Shown: positions 23,858-36,875, counted from the stretch's first letter. The stretch: DNA of 64,000 bases from Magnolia sinica (GCF_029962835.1 NC_080589.1:20605586-20669585), one strand, 5' to 3'. Made by a program: numbers and translations. Notes: a model not told the origin generated them from the sequence alone.

Positions 23858-26800
23858 TGTAACGCCCTGAAAATCGGGGGTCGAGCAGGTACCCAACTCC
23901 CGAGTTCCAACGCATCACTTATGCAACATACATAATGATGATTTGATGTTGTCCATGTTAGTGCATAAAACATGAATGAGATTAAGCTAAATCAGCAGAT
24001 CATACTCCAGGGACAGTTAAATTTACACAAGCGGAAGACTGTAATCAGAGTATAAAATATATAAATCATTGTAGGTCCCCAAAGTATGAACGCATTTCCA
24101 GGTTAAATAGTTACAAGTACTGTTTCAAGATACAGAATGTCCATAAGAAATGATGGTCCACTACAAGTATAAGCCCTGAAGCCCCGTCGATCAGAACGGT
24201 TTATATGAACTTACTTGAATACTGCATATATGAGAATGCCTCCTCGTCATCCTCAAAGTCCGACTCCGCCTCGCAGGCTACGCCATCATTTGATCCTACA
24301 ACATGGTCTGGTTGGTGTTTAAAACACCATCCCGTAACGTGGGAGTGAGTGATCAACTCAGTGAAACAGTAAAGAAAATGTTAACATGTTATCAATTCAA
24401 TCAAGCAATAATGATAAAGCAATACAATCAAACATCCCTAAGTACTCTGATTAATGCAGGAATGGTATGTATAAATGATGCATGCCCTCGCCTGCACTCC
24501 CTCTGCGATCTTCATCTAACGGTCGCCCATGTCAGTCACTTCCTCAGTGCTCTGCCTAACGCCAAATGGCACATGCAGTGCGGTGCATGAGCGTGATTAC
24601 CAAGTTCTTATTAGTCCTTTTCATACAGCAGGATTGGGAAGCTAAGGTACCTCCTTTATATCAATTCCCAAAAAATGATCTATTTTAGGGTCGTCAGTCC
24701 TAACAATTCTCATACGATGTTGCGGTTCTAGGTCACTGCAAAGGGCTCGTCACCTTATCAGTGCAGGACTATTTTGTACTCTGGTTACTAAGGAAAGACT
24801 TGTCGCCTCAACGCAGTCTTAGAGTACACTCGAGGTCACTACCACCCACACCCTACCAACTGGCAGTCTATTTTTGAAGGCTCGTCACCAACCCGACTGG
24901 GGACCACAGCCAGGCTGCGCAAGGGTAGGCCGACAGCTCGAATACAGTGTCCCATACCACCGTATTCGGCTCACGAGTTTGGGTTGCTCACTGGTCACTA
25001 CGGGGAGGCTCGTCACCCCAGCGTAGGCCGACAGCTCGACCACGGTGTCCCATACCACCATGCCCGGCTCATGAGTCTTAGCGGATCGAGGTACCAAGGT
25101 TAAAAGGATTTTCACTGGTGAGTTTGGTACCTTAGATTCAAGCAGTAGCATCCATACATGGTGAACATACATCGGGTCAATCGGGTTACTTGACGAGCTC
25201 GACTGGTACGAGCGTACGCTGAATTAATCGACAAGGTACCGTTGTCGACGATCATCGTACGACTCGGATTCACCGAACGCATCAATTGTGGCGAGACTAA
25301 TGCGGCCACTCAAATAGGAATTGTTACCGATTGCCTGGACTACATAGTAGTCCCAATCATATTCAAATAAAGCATATGGAGACATGTGATAATCATATAA
25401 GCATTTAGCGAACATTTCCAACATGAATCTCATTCGAGCATTTCATCAAACACATTGCACATATTGCCATATATTGCATTTCATCCATAAATTTGCATAA
25501 TCGGAATTTAGGTTACATGAAGGAAACTATACATATAGATAAGGTAGCTGAGAATTCTATCTCAACACCCTTATTAAATACAGTTCAACGAACAATACCT
25601 CATTCAGACATTTTATCAATCACATAGAACATGTTATTATACATGTGCATTTTATACATAAACCACGTAGTTGAAATTAAGACTACATGGTGGAAATTAT
25701 ATACCTAGGTAAGGTAGTTGGGAAATCCTATCTCAACACCCTAAATAAATACAATTCATTGGACCATTTCTCATTCAAACATTTCATCAAACACTTAGTC
25801 TACACATTCCATCATATATCAAATAAATTAGTTATAACCTATATTATAGCAAATCCTTCCACCAAGGAGTTGCCACCCATACAACAAGCATGTATTCTCA
25901 AACAATAATCATGGCAAGCAGAAATCATAATTTCATATTCATTTAAGCATTTCAACAAACACATGGAAGGCATTAAAATCAACATAGTTTACATATATAT
26001 GTAATATACGGAAAACATCGCATCTAATCACATATGACAGTAATTAAGTCAGTCATAAACCATTACTGACATTAAAGGACTTGAAAACCATAACCTAAAC
26101 GTTTATAGTCCACACCTTTCGCCAGTAAACGTGTAACACACTCGGTTTAAACACTAAGTCTTTGTTTACGGCACAACGACAACTTATAGCATGAAACAGT
26201 CACTATTTCACCATTTACTCTACGAATCCCTAAAATAGATTAGGGTTAGGATTTTTACCTGAAAATGGAATCAGAATCACCAGTATAACGATACAGATAG
26301 GTCGATTCAGCACGTGGAGCGATGGGCTCGGATACAAGGAACTCTCTCCCACTTTCTCTCTCACTTTTTCTCTTTCCTTCTCTCTTTGCTCTCTTCTCTC
26401 TCCTAGGGTTGCAAAATCGTATGGAATGAGAGAGAGGGGGTTTAAGGCCCTTATATAGGCCCAGATTTGATGGAAATGGCCCCAGGGCCAAGGTATACTT
26501 AGGTTATATCGAAAGGGCGTCTGTTTCAGTCAAATGGAGCACTTCTGGTGGCCCCTTTTTCACGTGTGGTCGGACTTAAGCTCCCTGACATTGGATCTAG
26601 GTCAAGCTAAGTTTTCGTTCCAATGGGATTTATAGATCAGTCGTGGCAGACCAGTTTCAGTTCAACAGTCACGGGCACTCGATCAGGGCCACAAGTACAC
26701 CGACATGTGTGGGACATTTTCCCTGATCTGAGGCTGTATTTAGGTCAGATTCTAACAGTCTGAATTCTTATATTTGGCTCGCAAGTGATACGACTCAGAT

Positions 26801-27348
26801 TATTTAAATTCAGATTTTATTTCTAAAGATATCCACGTTTCTCACACACTTTGCTACAGGCTCAAGTTATGCATTTCTAGACACAATTAAGACTTGATTT
26901 TCAAAGGGGTTGTCAAGTCCAGTAATGCGGTCATAAATGTATAGTTTTACGATTATCGGACTTTCGACGTACGGTCCAGGTTTGATACGAAGTTTCAGTG
27001 CGCTCCCGAGAGCAACCGGGTTTAGGGATGGATTCTAAATTTCAGGGTAATGTAGCGTCAATGGTACTGCACGGTTTAGTTTTATAGATCATATTTAAAG
27101 TGATTTGTGCTAATTGTACATAGAATCCAGTTTAGCGCTAAATTAATTCTCATTTAGTTTCTAAAGGATTTGGTCTTATTTGATTTCTGCCTGAGGTGGT
27201 ACTTGGGCCTTTGTAGTTTGTATAGAAAGTGATCCAAGCTATTAATACTTAACTAAATTACGCCCTAATTACAACATAATAAGGTCCTAGGGCAGTTCTA
27301 CATCCAAGGACGTCCATTGCCAAGTTGGGAAAAATCCGGGATGTTACA
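23858..27348 (-). mobile_element. LTR retrotransposon A, 5' LTR
   Basis: This is a 3,491 bp repeat with TG...CA borders: TGTAACGCCC at 23858 and ...GATGTTACA ending at 27348. Read on its own (minus) strand it begins TGTAACATCCCGGATTTTT, a start typical of large gypsy-type plant LTRs. It matches 10858-14344 plus 20397-20463. The short open frames inside (for example 24303-24590 and 25224-25433) occur equivalently in both LTRs and are not recognised as genes. Confidence 0.8.
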
Positions 27349-27422
27349 AGAATCCTCCAGGTCAGATTGTTGATTGGACCTGATTTTATTTAAATGATCT
27401 TGATAATTTATTTTATTTAAAT

Positions 27423-27925
27423 GAGCAGACCTGGATATGCGTCGGAGTTATCCGGATGTTGAGCAGGGGTCCCTGGAATGTGGGAACCGCTTTTATGACT
27501 ATGATGAAGCTGTCCATTTCCTTTGGACAACATTGGAGTGGCTTGACCATTTGGACAGGCTGTGTTTATATCTGTATTTACTCAAAATTAATGGAGCAGA
27601 CCTGGATATGCGTCGGAGCTATTCAGATGTTAAGTGGGGATCCTTGGAAGGTGGGAATTGCTGTTATGACCATAATGAAGCTGTCCATTTCCTATGAACA
27701 GCATTAGAGTGGCCTGACTATTTGGACAGGTCGTGTTTATATCTGTATTTGCTCGAAATTGATGGAGTAGACCCGGATATGCGTCAGAGCTATCTGGATG
27801 TTGAAAGGGGGTCCCTAGAATGTGGGAACCGTTGTTATGATCATGATAAAGTTATTCATTTCCTATGAACAACATTGGAGTGGCCCGACCTTTTGAACAG
27901 GTCGTGTTTATATCTGTACTTGCAG
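27423..27925 (+). repeat. three tandem 171 bp repeats
   Basis: Units start at 27423, 27594 and 27765, each with 'gag(c/t)agacc(t/c)ggatatgcgtc', '...gtgggaac...' and '...gacaggtcgtgtttatatctgt'. The spacing is exactly 171 bp. Open frames run across unit borders but show no known domain. Confidence 0.9.
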
Positions 27926-27934
27926 GGACCACAC

Positions 27935-30195
27935 CCTTAACCTATAACCTAAACCTATTCTCAAATCCCAAAACCTATAACTACAACTTAAACCTTAACC
28001 TAAACTTATAACCTAAACTCAATTCCGTAAACTCTAACCTACAACCTAACCTAAACCTATACTTATAACCTAAACCTATTCTCAAATCCCAAAACCTATA
28101 ACTATAACCTAAACCTTAACCAAAAACCTATAACCTATAACCTAAACTCAATTCCCTAAACCTTAACCTACGCCCTAACCTAAACCTATACTTATAACCT
28201 AAACCTATTCTTAAATCCCAAAACCTATAACTTAAACCTAAACCTTAACCTAAACCTATAACCTATAACCTATAACCTGAACCTATAACCTAAACTCAAT
28301 TCCCTAAACCTTAACCTATAACCTAACCTAAACCTATACTTATAACCTAAACCTATTCTCAAATCCCAAAACCTATAACTATAACCTAAACCTTAACCAA
28401 AAACCTATAACCTATAACCTAAACTCAATTCCCTAAACCTTAACCTACACCCTAACCTAAACCTATACTTATAACCTAAACCTATTCTCAAATCCCAAAA
28501 CCTATAAACCTAAACCTTAACCTAAACCTAAACCTATAATATATTGCTATAACCTATAACCTATAACCTAAACCTAAAACCTAAACTTGAACTTACACTT
28601 ATAACTTATAACTTAAACCTAAACCTAAAACCCAGACGTAAACCCGATCTCGAACCCAAACCCAATTTACTAAACCTAAACCTTAACGTATTCTCAAATC
28701 CCTAAATCTAAACCTATATCCTAAACTCAATTCCCTAAACCTTAACCCATAACCTAACCTAAACCTATAACATACACTTATAACCTAAACCTAAACCTAA
28801 ACCTATACTTATAACCTAAACCTATTCTTATAACCTAAACTTATTCTCAAATCCCAAAACCTATAACCTAAACCTAAACCTTAACCTAAACCTATAACCT
28901 ATAACCTAAACCTAAAACCTAAACCTAAACCTACACTTATAACCTATAGCCTAAACCTAAACCTAAAACCCAAACGTAAACCCGATCTCGAACCCGAACC
29001 CGATTTCCTAAACCTAAACCTTAACGTATTCTCAAATCCCTAAACCTAAACCTACACCTAATCCTAATCTCAACTCCCTAACCTAAACTTAAACCTAAAC
29101 TTGAAAACTCAAACCTAAACCTGATCCCGAACCCGAACCTGATTTCCTAAACCTAAACCTTAACCTATAACCTAACCTAAAGCTATAACCCGAACTTGAT
29201 TTCCTAAACCTAAACCTTAACGTATTCTCAAATCCCTAAACTTAAACCTACACCTAATCCTAATTGCAACTCCCTAACCTAAACCTAAACCTAAACTTGA
29301 AACCCCGAACCTAAACCCGATCCCGAACCTAAACCCGATTTCCTAAACCTAAACTTATAACCTTAACCTAAACCTATTCTTAAATCCCAAAACCTATAAC
29401 CAAAACCTAAACCTAAACCTTAACCAAAACCTAAACCTTAACCTATAACCTAAACTCAATTTCCTAAACCTTAACCTATAACCTAACCTAAACCTAAACC
29501 TATAACCCGAACCCGATTTCCTAAACCTAAACCTTAACGTATTCTCAAATCCCTAAACCTAAACCTACACCTAATCCTAATCTCAACTCCCTAACCTAAA
29601 CCTAAACCTAAACTTGAAAACCCAAACCTAAACCCGATCCCGAACCCGAACCCGTTTTCCTAAACCTAAACTTATAACCTTAACCTAAACCTATTCTCAA
29701 ATCTCAAAACCTATAACCTAAACCTAAACCTATATAACCTTAACCTAAACCTTAAACTTAACCTATAACCTAAACTTAACCTATAACCTTAACTTATAAC
29801 CGAAAACTATAACCTAAACTCAATTTCCTAAACCTTAACCTATAACCCGAACCCGATTTCCTAAACCTAAACCTTAACATATTCTCAAATCCTTAAACCT
29901 AAACCTACACCTAATCCTAATCTCAACTCCCTAACCTAAACCTAAACTTGAAAACCCAAACCTAAACCCGATCCCGAACCCGAACCCGATTTCCTAAACC
30001 TAAACTTATAACCTTAACCTAAACTTATTCTCAAATCTCAAAACCTATAACCTAAACTTAAAAACCCAAACCTAAACCCAATCCCAAACCCGAACCCGAT
30101 TTCCTAAACTTAAACTTGTAGGTTATAGTTTAGGTTTAGGTTTAGGTTTTAGGTTTAGGTTATAGGTTATAGGTTTTAGGTTTAGGTTTAGGGTA
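27935..30195. repeat. degenerate telomere-like satellite array
   Basis: About 2.2 kb is made almost only of AACCTA, CCTAAA and CCTATAA words, variants of the plant telomere repeat CCCTAAA. A higher-order unit of roughly 200-250 bp recurs, with 'attctcaaatccc', 'aaaacctataac' and 'ctcaattccctaaacc' landmarks. At about 30117 the strand flips, and the last 75 bp read TAGGTT/GGTTTA. The array lies inside C1. Confidence 0.9.
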
Positions 30196-30433
30196 TTTTT
30201 GTTTATGATGTTAAGCTTATATGTATTTATGAGTGAATGAATGTGATGTGGATAAGATTATTTGTGTTTAATGTAGTTTATGTTTGGATAGATTTACTAG
30301 TTTGGGTTTAGATTGATGTGAATGTGAATATGATGAAATATATTATATAATAGTTGTATATCAGGATGAATATGATGAAATATATTGTAACAAGTGTATA
30401 TCAGGAATTTTGTGCTGGATTATTTTTTTTTTA
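30196..30433. other. conserved CACTA segment next to the right subterminal array
   Basis: The 'tgtgaatatgatgaaatatatt' and 'tatatcagga' text is shared with C2 at 59935-60035. It appears inverted near the C2 left end (43290-43385). It ties C1 and C2 to one transposon lineage. Confidence 0.75.
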
Positions 30434-30912
30434 AAAAAAGAGACTTTTAGTGACGAACATTTTCGTAGGTAAAAGTTTTCCAAAAGTTTTGCAATTATTT
30501 TTAGTGACGAAAATTTTCGTAGCTAAAAGTTTTACAAATATTTTTTAGCAACGAAAGTTTTCGTCGCTAAAAGTTTTGTAAATATTTTTTAGCGACGAAA
30601 ATTTTCGTCGCTAAAATTTTTGTAATTATTTTTAGTGACGAAAATTTTTGTAGCTAAAAGTTTTGTAAATATTTTTTAGCGACGAAAATTAGTTTTGTAA
30701 TCTTTTAGTGACGAAAATTTTCGTAACTAAAAGTTTTGCAAATATTTTTTAGCGACGAAAATTTTCATCGCTAAAAAGCTTGCCTTTGCCGATGATTTAA
30801 ATTTTTCGTCGATAAAAACCTCTTGCGTCAGCCTTTTAACAAAGAATTTAGCGACGGAAATTTTCGTCGCTAAATAGCTTTTGGCGACGAAAATTTTCAT
30901 TGCTAAAGGTGG
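30434..30912. repeat. CACTA C1 right subterminal palindrome array
   Basis: At least nine copies of the 'agcgacgaaaattttcgtc' motif alternate with 'taaaagttttgcaaatattttt' spacers. The array runs to 30912 and is followed by the TIR TTTCTTGTAGTG. Confidence 0.92.
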
Positions 30913-30926
30913 GATTTCTTGTAGTG

Positions 30927-31000
30927 GTATGACCTAATCAACAGATTGGATGTCAAGTAAACAGTATAGTGGGCCTTAGGAGGATTTTAATGGCTAGGTA
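30927..31000. mobile_element. MITE copy 2, continuation after C1
   Basis: 'gtatgacctaatcaacag...gtgggccttaggaggattttaatgg' follows the point where the left half stopped at 2404. It breaks off into the 378 bp tandem array. Confidence 0.75.
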
Positions 31001-32245
31001 GTAAAGAAAGTGAACGCGTTGAAAACCATGATCCATACAACATAACAACCACGACCCATATAACATGGCAACTACGACCCATGCAAACCACGACCCATAT
31101 GGGGCCCCATTGATGTATGTGTATAATCCATGCCGCCCATCCTTTTTACCTTGTCATTTTAGGGGTAAGGCCCAAATACTAGCCTGATCCAGCGCTCGTG
31201 TGGGCTACAAAATAGAAAATAATGGTGACTGTTGAAACTTTCCAAGCTCATTATGATGTTTGTTAGAAGTGGATACTACCTAAGTCACAACTTTTTGGGC
31301 CCACGGCGAACTGACTGACAAGCTGGATGGATCAGATTACCCCATTGTGGGCCTTAAGCTATGGTACTAATGGTTTAGTAGAAAAGGAAGTGAACACGTT
31401 GAAAACCACGATCCATACAACATGACAACCACGACCCATATAACATGGCAACTACGACCCATGCAAACCACGACCCAAATGGGCCCACGTTGATGTATGT
31501 GCATAATCTATGCTGCCCATCCTTTTCGCCGCGTCATTTTAGGGCTAGGGCCCAAATATCAGCTTGATCCAGTGCTCGTGTGACCCACATAATAGAAAAT
31601 AATGGTGACTGTTGAAACTTTTCAAGCTCCCTGTGATATTTGTTAGAAGTGGATAATACCCAAGTTAGGAGTTTTTGAGCCCACGACAAGTTGGCCGACA
31701 AGGTGGATGGATCGGATGATCTCATTGTAGGCCTTAAGCTATGGTACTAATGGTTTGGTAGAAAAAAAAGTGAACACGTTGAAAACCAGAATCCATACAA
31801 CATGACAACCATGACCCATATAACATGGCAATTACGACCCATGCAAACCACGACCCAAATGGCCCACATTGATGTACGTGTATAATCCATTCCGCCCATC
31901 CTTTTTGTCGTGTCATTTTAGGGCTAGGGCGAAAATATCAACCCGATCCAGTGCTTTTGTGGCCCACAAAATAGAAAATAATGGTGACTGTTGAAAGTTT
32001 TCAGGCTCGCTGTGATGTTTGTTAGAAGTGGACATTGCCCAAGTTAGGACTTTTTAGGCCAACGCCGAGCTGGCCGACAAGGTGGATGGATCAGATCACC
32101 TCATTGTGGGCCTTAAGCTATGATACCAATGGTTTGGTAGAAAAGGAATTGAACACGTTGAAAACCACAATCCATACAACATGACAACTATGACCCATAC
32201 AACATGGCAACTACGACCCATGCAAACCACGACCCAAATGCGCCG
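30992..32245 (+). repeat. tandem array of ~378 bp repeats (left, direct)
   Basis: Repeat starts ('gtagaaaaggaagtgaacacgttgaaaacc') fall near 30987, 31371, 31749 and 32128, giving a 378-379 bp period. Each unit includes 'cgacccatataacatggcaac', 'ccgcccatcctttt', 'aaaataatggtgactgttgaaa' and 'gtgggccttaagctatggtac'. There are no credible coding frames. Confidence 0.88.
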
Positions 32246-32490
32246 CAGTTGTATGGATCACAGTTGTCATGTTATATGGGTCTTAGTTGTCCTGTTATAT
32301 GGGTCTCAATTGTATGGGTCGTAGTTGTCATGTTATATGGGTCGCAGTTGTCCTATTATATGGTTCGCAGTTGTATGGATCGCAGTTGTCCTGTTATATG
32401 GGTCGTAGTTATCTTGTTATATGAGTCGTAGTTATATGGATCACAGTTGTCATGTTATATGGGTCGCAATTGTCCTGTTATATTTCTACT
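32246..32490. repeat. short 'gtagttgtcatgttatatgggtc' tandem repeats
   Basis: About ten 25-30 bp units run in the opposite orientation to the related words in the 378 bp units, so they form inverted pairs with them. Related tracts are at 39501-39660 and, in the other orientation, 40915-41350. Confidence 0.88.
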
Positions 32491-33802
32491 CAGGTGTGTG
32501 GCGCACTGTGTTATGCCTCACAATTCATTCATGTAAGCCTCGTATACTAGACTGTACCATTCTATAGGCTCCCGTGGTCTTCCCGGTCGAATTCCGACAA
32601 CTTTCGACCCTTACTCGGTATTTGTGCCCGACCCTGATTCTCATGTCGTCAACTCGAGTTGACTCAACCTAGGACTTGTACCTTAGCGACCGCGTCGTTG
32701 CCACGGTTCCGATGCTGCGACTCGTGCGCCGAAGCGATACCTGGTTGGGAGATGTGGGCCAGCGTTCGGTGCGAGAAAAACGTCGCGCGTTGCAAAACTC
32801 GAGAAAATCTCTACGAGATGTCACATCAATCAATTAACCCATCAATCCCATCATGTCAAGTACACATCACCTTTCACCCTTTCCCAAGCAAGCCGCAAAA
32901 GTCAAAGACAAGCCCATACCTTTCTTACACCATTTGCCACAAAAGTCAAAGAAATCTCTTACACCCATCACTCACCCCATCCATCACTCCACCCATCACT
33001 CTCTTTCTCCCTTTACGACTCTCTCTCTCATTCATTCTCAAACCACTCTCCCAAGCAAGAGAAAATCCACACGTCCGAAGCCTCTCCAACTCTTCTAAGC
33101 AACAAGTGTGGCCCACCTTTCCCACCCTCTCATCTCCCATCTCAACCATCCAAACTCCATCTCCTCCGTTGGAATCGAAGCTAAGGAGCAAAGAAAGCCA
33201 AGGGAGGAAGAAGATCAAGTGGTGGGTGTGTCATAAGCTAGATTTTTATGTGTTTATGATGGGGCAAGTGAGGCCAACCGATCAATGGTTTGGATCTCAC
33301 TTTGGACCCTAAGATGTGGTCGATGGCCCACTTGGATCATCATGATCATTCCATAATGGGGCCATTCTCCATGGACCCCATCATGATGTTTATTTTCCTT
33401 GCACACTTAGGGTCATCTAGACCGTCTATTTTAGTGGAGAAGGGGTCTCCACCATTGGATTTTGATTTAATGGGCCCACATGTAATGGGACCCACTTGAT
33501 TTATGTTGTAGATCATTGAAGGGAGGGCCCATAGTGCCGAGGTCCCTCCATCATGCATGTCCCACTCTCTATCTCTCTCTCTTTCCCTCTCTATTTCATT
33601 TTTTTTCTTTATGTGATCATAACATGGTTATATGGCCCACTTGGATGGACCCCATCCTGAAACATGTATTCTATCCAAACCATCTTCAAGTGGGGCCCAC
33701 CTTATATGTATTGTACCCACACCATCCTCCATGAGGTGGCCCAGTTAAGCAGGGCCACTTCGAATGCATGTGCAAGGCTAAACCGTCCAGCGTCCCTGGA
33801 CG

Positions 33803-33890
33803 CTGGACAAGAAGGGAAAACACAAGTATTAGCTTGTTTCCAAATGGGGTGGTCCATTCATGTAAGCCTCACCTTGAGGTATGTATTCAA
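33803..33890 (+). repeat. 88 bp direct repeat, copy 1
   Basis: Identical base for base to 36788-36875. It begins inside the right arm of the conserved 11 bp palindrome (33785-33808) and ends at 'gaggtatgtattcaa'. Confidence 0.95.
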
Positions 33891-36787
33891 AGGCGTCCAC
33901 GTAGGATTTTTCCGCAGGACCGAACATTTGGAACATTAGTGGTAGGGATGCCATGAGCTAATTAATCTAGAATTAGCCCATTTACCTGTACCGGACAGGC
34001 CATGGCAAGACCAAGTGCGGGCCGCCAGCCGGATGACCATTTACAATGAGCTACAGTCCGTCCGGGCTATATCGCGACGCCGGAAGGTCAGAAAAATCTA
34101 GAAATTTAGGGGATCATAGGGCTCACTGGGCTTGTCGTCCATCGCGGACCGCGGACCCGGCAGACGCTCAGAAGTGGGATCTGGCACTGACTTAATGCAC
34201 TGCAACCATGCCAGGACCGATCTGGCGCTTACAATTGGAACCAAGATTCCAGATTATCTGACCATTGGATCTCTTCCATATTTACCGTGGAGGCCTAATG
34301 GTTTTTCCTACGCCTGTCCACCAACTCTGGGACCCGATCGTGGGTCGGTGACCGTCGATCACGAATCGGACCCGTACGATCAAACCACTGGTCCGATCGT
34401 CCCCAAATTTTGCGTGGCCCTTCATCGGGCCATGAAGCACCCATCCTAGAAATTTTATAGCCAGAGGACCACCAAAATTACTCCAATCACCAGATTGGGC
34501 CCCACAGGGCCGTGTAAAGATCAGGACCTTTGACTCAAACCCCACTTTCGTCTACCCGTTTATTCCCAAATTTTACACGGGCCCTAATCGGGCCATGAGG
34601 CACCTACCCACCAAATTTGGTGGCCAAAGGAGTGTCAGGGCCACGCCAACCCCGAAAGTGTCCCTTGTAGGCTATTTTGGGAATATGAGGGAACTTAAGG
34701 CCAAAGGGCCCAAGTCTAGGGAATAAACCCTATCCCTCATAACTCCCTCTCCCATTTGCTACAACTACCAAGAGAGAAAGAGAGTAAAGGAGAGTAAAGA
34801 GGAAGAGAGAGAGGAGGAGGAGATCCAAGGTGGACCCTAGATCAAGGTAGGCCCCAAGAAAGCCAACCCTTCCAACTCTTTACCACTCTTGCAAGGAGAA
34901 AACTCCTTTCCTTAGCCTCAACAACCATCTGTGGGTTGCCTAGGTGAGTTTTTCACCCATCCTTCTTGAAGTTCATGTAGTAATGTGGAATTGGGTTGAA
35001 AATTCTAACATGCAATAGCTTGAATTAGGGGTTCCGACCGTTCTACCCAAGAGCCCTCATTCCTAGGGCGTTTTCCGAGTCTCCATCAAGCCATAGGTGC
35101 GGACTATTACTCCTAGGTGGCCTAGCACCAATTTCAATATGAATTTAATGATTATTATTGTTGGGATGATGCATTTAGAGAGTGTAGAGAAAACCTAGGG
35201 ATTTATGCCGATTTTAATGGTACCATATTATATGTTTTATTTGATTTCCTCACATGATGCTATTCGTGCTTCTTACATGACTTGTTGAAAGTTGTTGATC
35301 GCTTGTTGTTGACTTGTTGGATTGCTCATATGATTGATGCCCTATAGTATGCACGCCCTATTTACCACATGTGTTATTTGTTTCCATGAGTTGTAGGAAG
35401 TGAGCAACTTCCCCACCGACACACCCAACACACATGTACCACCGTTTATAAATTGTTAGCTTGCTTATTAGGTGAATCTGGATTATATGATTGATGTATG
35501 AGAACATGATGATCTTGCCTGTTGATACCCCTGTCCGTTGACGTGTTGTGGACCACCATGCAAACCCTGCGGTTGGCCAAGGAAACAAGGAAAGCTAAGG
35601 TGGTCTTGTCGGTAGGACCGCCCTGGGGCTAAACCCACGGATTGGGGGGAATGTGTGTGGGCGACTATAGTTAGGCTACGTGGGTTGCTTGCACCCGAGG
35701 TCGTTCCGCCATTCGCTTGCCTGGACTCGTGCGGTTTAGTCTACTTTCTGGCCAACCACGATTGTTAACCCTATTTGCTCACATTTGTATGGAACCTGAG
35801 ACTCCCCACAACCATTGCAGCCCAACGACAACCAGCTTGAAACCGGTCCACAGCCTCGTGAGCCAGGCATGGTGGAATGGGACACCATGTCCGAGCTGTC
35901 GGCCTACGCTGGGGTACCGCGCCTCCCCGTAGTGACCGCGAGCGATCCCTTCCTCTTAGCACTCCTCATGTGCTTGAAGTTGGGGATGAGGAACCCGACG
36001 GGATCACGGACCACGGAGCCTCGGCCTCACGCATTGGGGGGTCTTGGCCTCGCAACCAGTTAGGGCATTAATTAGATGGGGTGTACCAGATTCCTAAATC
36101 TGCTGGATGAATGAACCTAACTAATAACTCGGCTAACACGACCGCATCGCATCGCATTAGTTAGGTTGGCGACTCGGCAGTCGAGGTCGCACTGAGGGAG
36201 TGTTGGCATTGGCGATCGTTAGATGGCGTCGCATGAGGGAGTGTTGGGCGAGGGCATACATCATATCATCCTGCATGCATGCGCATTAACAAGACTAGAC
36301 AGATGCTGATGATTGATCGCTTTTCATTAAATTCTTATTACAATTGATGCTTGTTATAACTTATGGCTAATAGCACCCACTGAGTTGATCACTCACTCCC
36401 ACTCTGGGACGGTGTTTTAAAACACCAACCAGACCCTTTCATAGATGCAGGTGACTCGGGACTGGAGGAGCCTAGCGAGGTGAGCCTGGACAAGGAGCTG
36501 GAGCTGTCATACTTCCAGCTGATGGAGGGTTCGCCACCTGCATGAGAGGCAGGATAGGGCGGCTGAGCGTTGGGCTCAGTCTCATTCTTTTGGGTTATTA
36601 CATTCTTTTGCTGTTTTGTTTGGGCAACGCCTTGCGCGACCCATTTATTTTTTTGACTTGTATACATATATATATCGCCCTCGTTCATTTCAGCAGACTG
36701 GTGCATTCATGTCCCATGTTCAGAGAATTTCAGGCTGCGCAACTTAACATATTAAATGCATATAAATAAAGATCTGTAATAATGACA
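33891..36787 (-). mobile_element. 2.9 kb insertion N within B2, LTR-like, inverted relative to element A LTRs
   Basis: 'gttgatcactcactcccac...gggacggtgttttaaaacaccaaccaga' (about 36370-36435) is the reverse complement of text in the A LTRs (11308-11360 and 24303-24360). The same holds for the 'ggcatggtggaatgggacaccatgtccgagctgtcggcc' stretch near 35870. N is therefore a diverged relative of the A LTR in opposite orientation. Frames inside match no known protein. It has no clear TG...CA ends and is bounded by the 88 bp direct repeat. Confidence 0.65.
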
Positions 36788-36875
36788 CTGGACAAGAAGG
36801 GAAAACACAAGTATTAGCTTGTTTCCAAATGGGGTGGTCCATTCATGTAAGCCTCACCTTGAGGTATGTATTCAA
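36788..36875 (+). repeat. 88 bp direct repeat, copy 2
   Basis: The second identical copy. From here B2 continues in alignment with B1 ('tccacactgtctattcctttccc'). Confidence 0.95.

Larger units (their letters stand above)
2405..30926. mobile_element. composite non-autonomous CACTA (En/Spm-type) element C1
   Basis: The right terminus is a perfect TTTCTTGTAGTG (30915-30926). The left terminus is a degenerate ACCTATAAGAAA (2405-2416), and a perfect CACTACAAGAAA lies further in at 3322. Both ends carry arrays of a palindromic subterminal motif around GCGACGAAAATTTTCGTCGC, as expected for the transposase-binding region of CACTA elements. The two flanks are adjoining halves of one MITE, which supports a single outer insertion. 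A short TGACC lies at both edges, but the usual 3 bp target duplication is not resolved. No TnpD-type transposase is visible. The interior holds captured gene fragments and nested retroelements, listed separately. The true left end could be 3322 instead. Confidence 0.7.

Noticed and set aside
27935-30195. A true chromosome end
   Set aside because: The repeat is degenerate, internal to the window, flips strand and is followed by CACTA sequence, so it is interstitial.
30992-32245. 378 bp repeats as 5S rRNA or other RNA gene arrays
   Set aside because: No 5S internal control region or other RNA-gene signature was seen.
32659-33312. 217-codon open frame in B2
   Set aside because: Pro/Ser/Thr-rich, low-complexity translation of a CT- and CA-rich LTR-like region. 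It matches no family, and a minus-strand frame is also open here.
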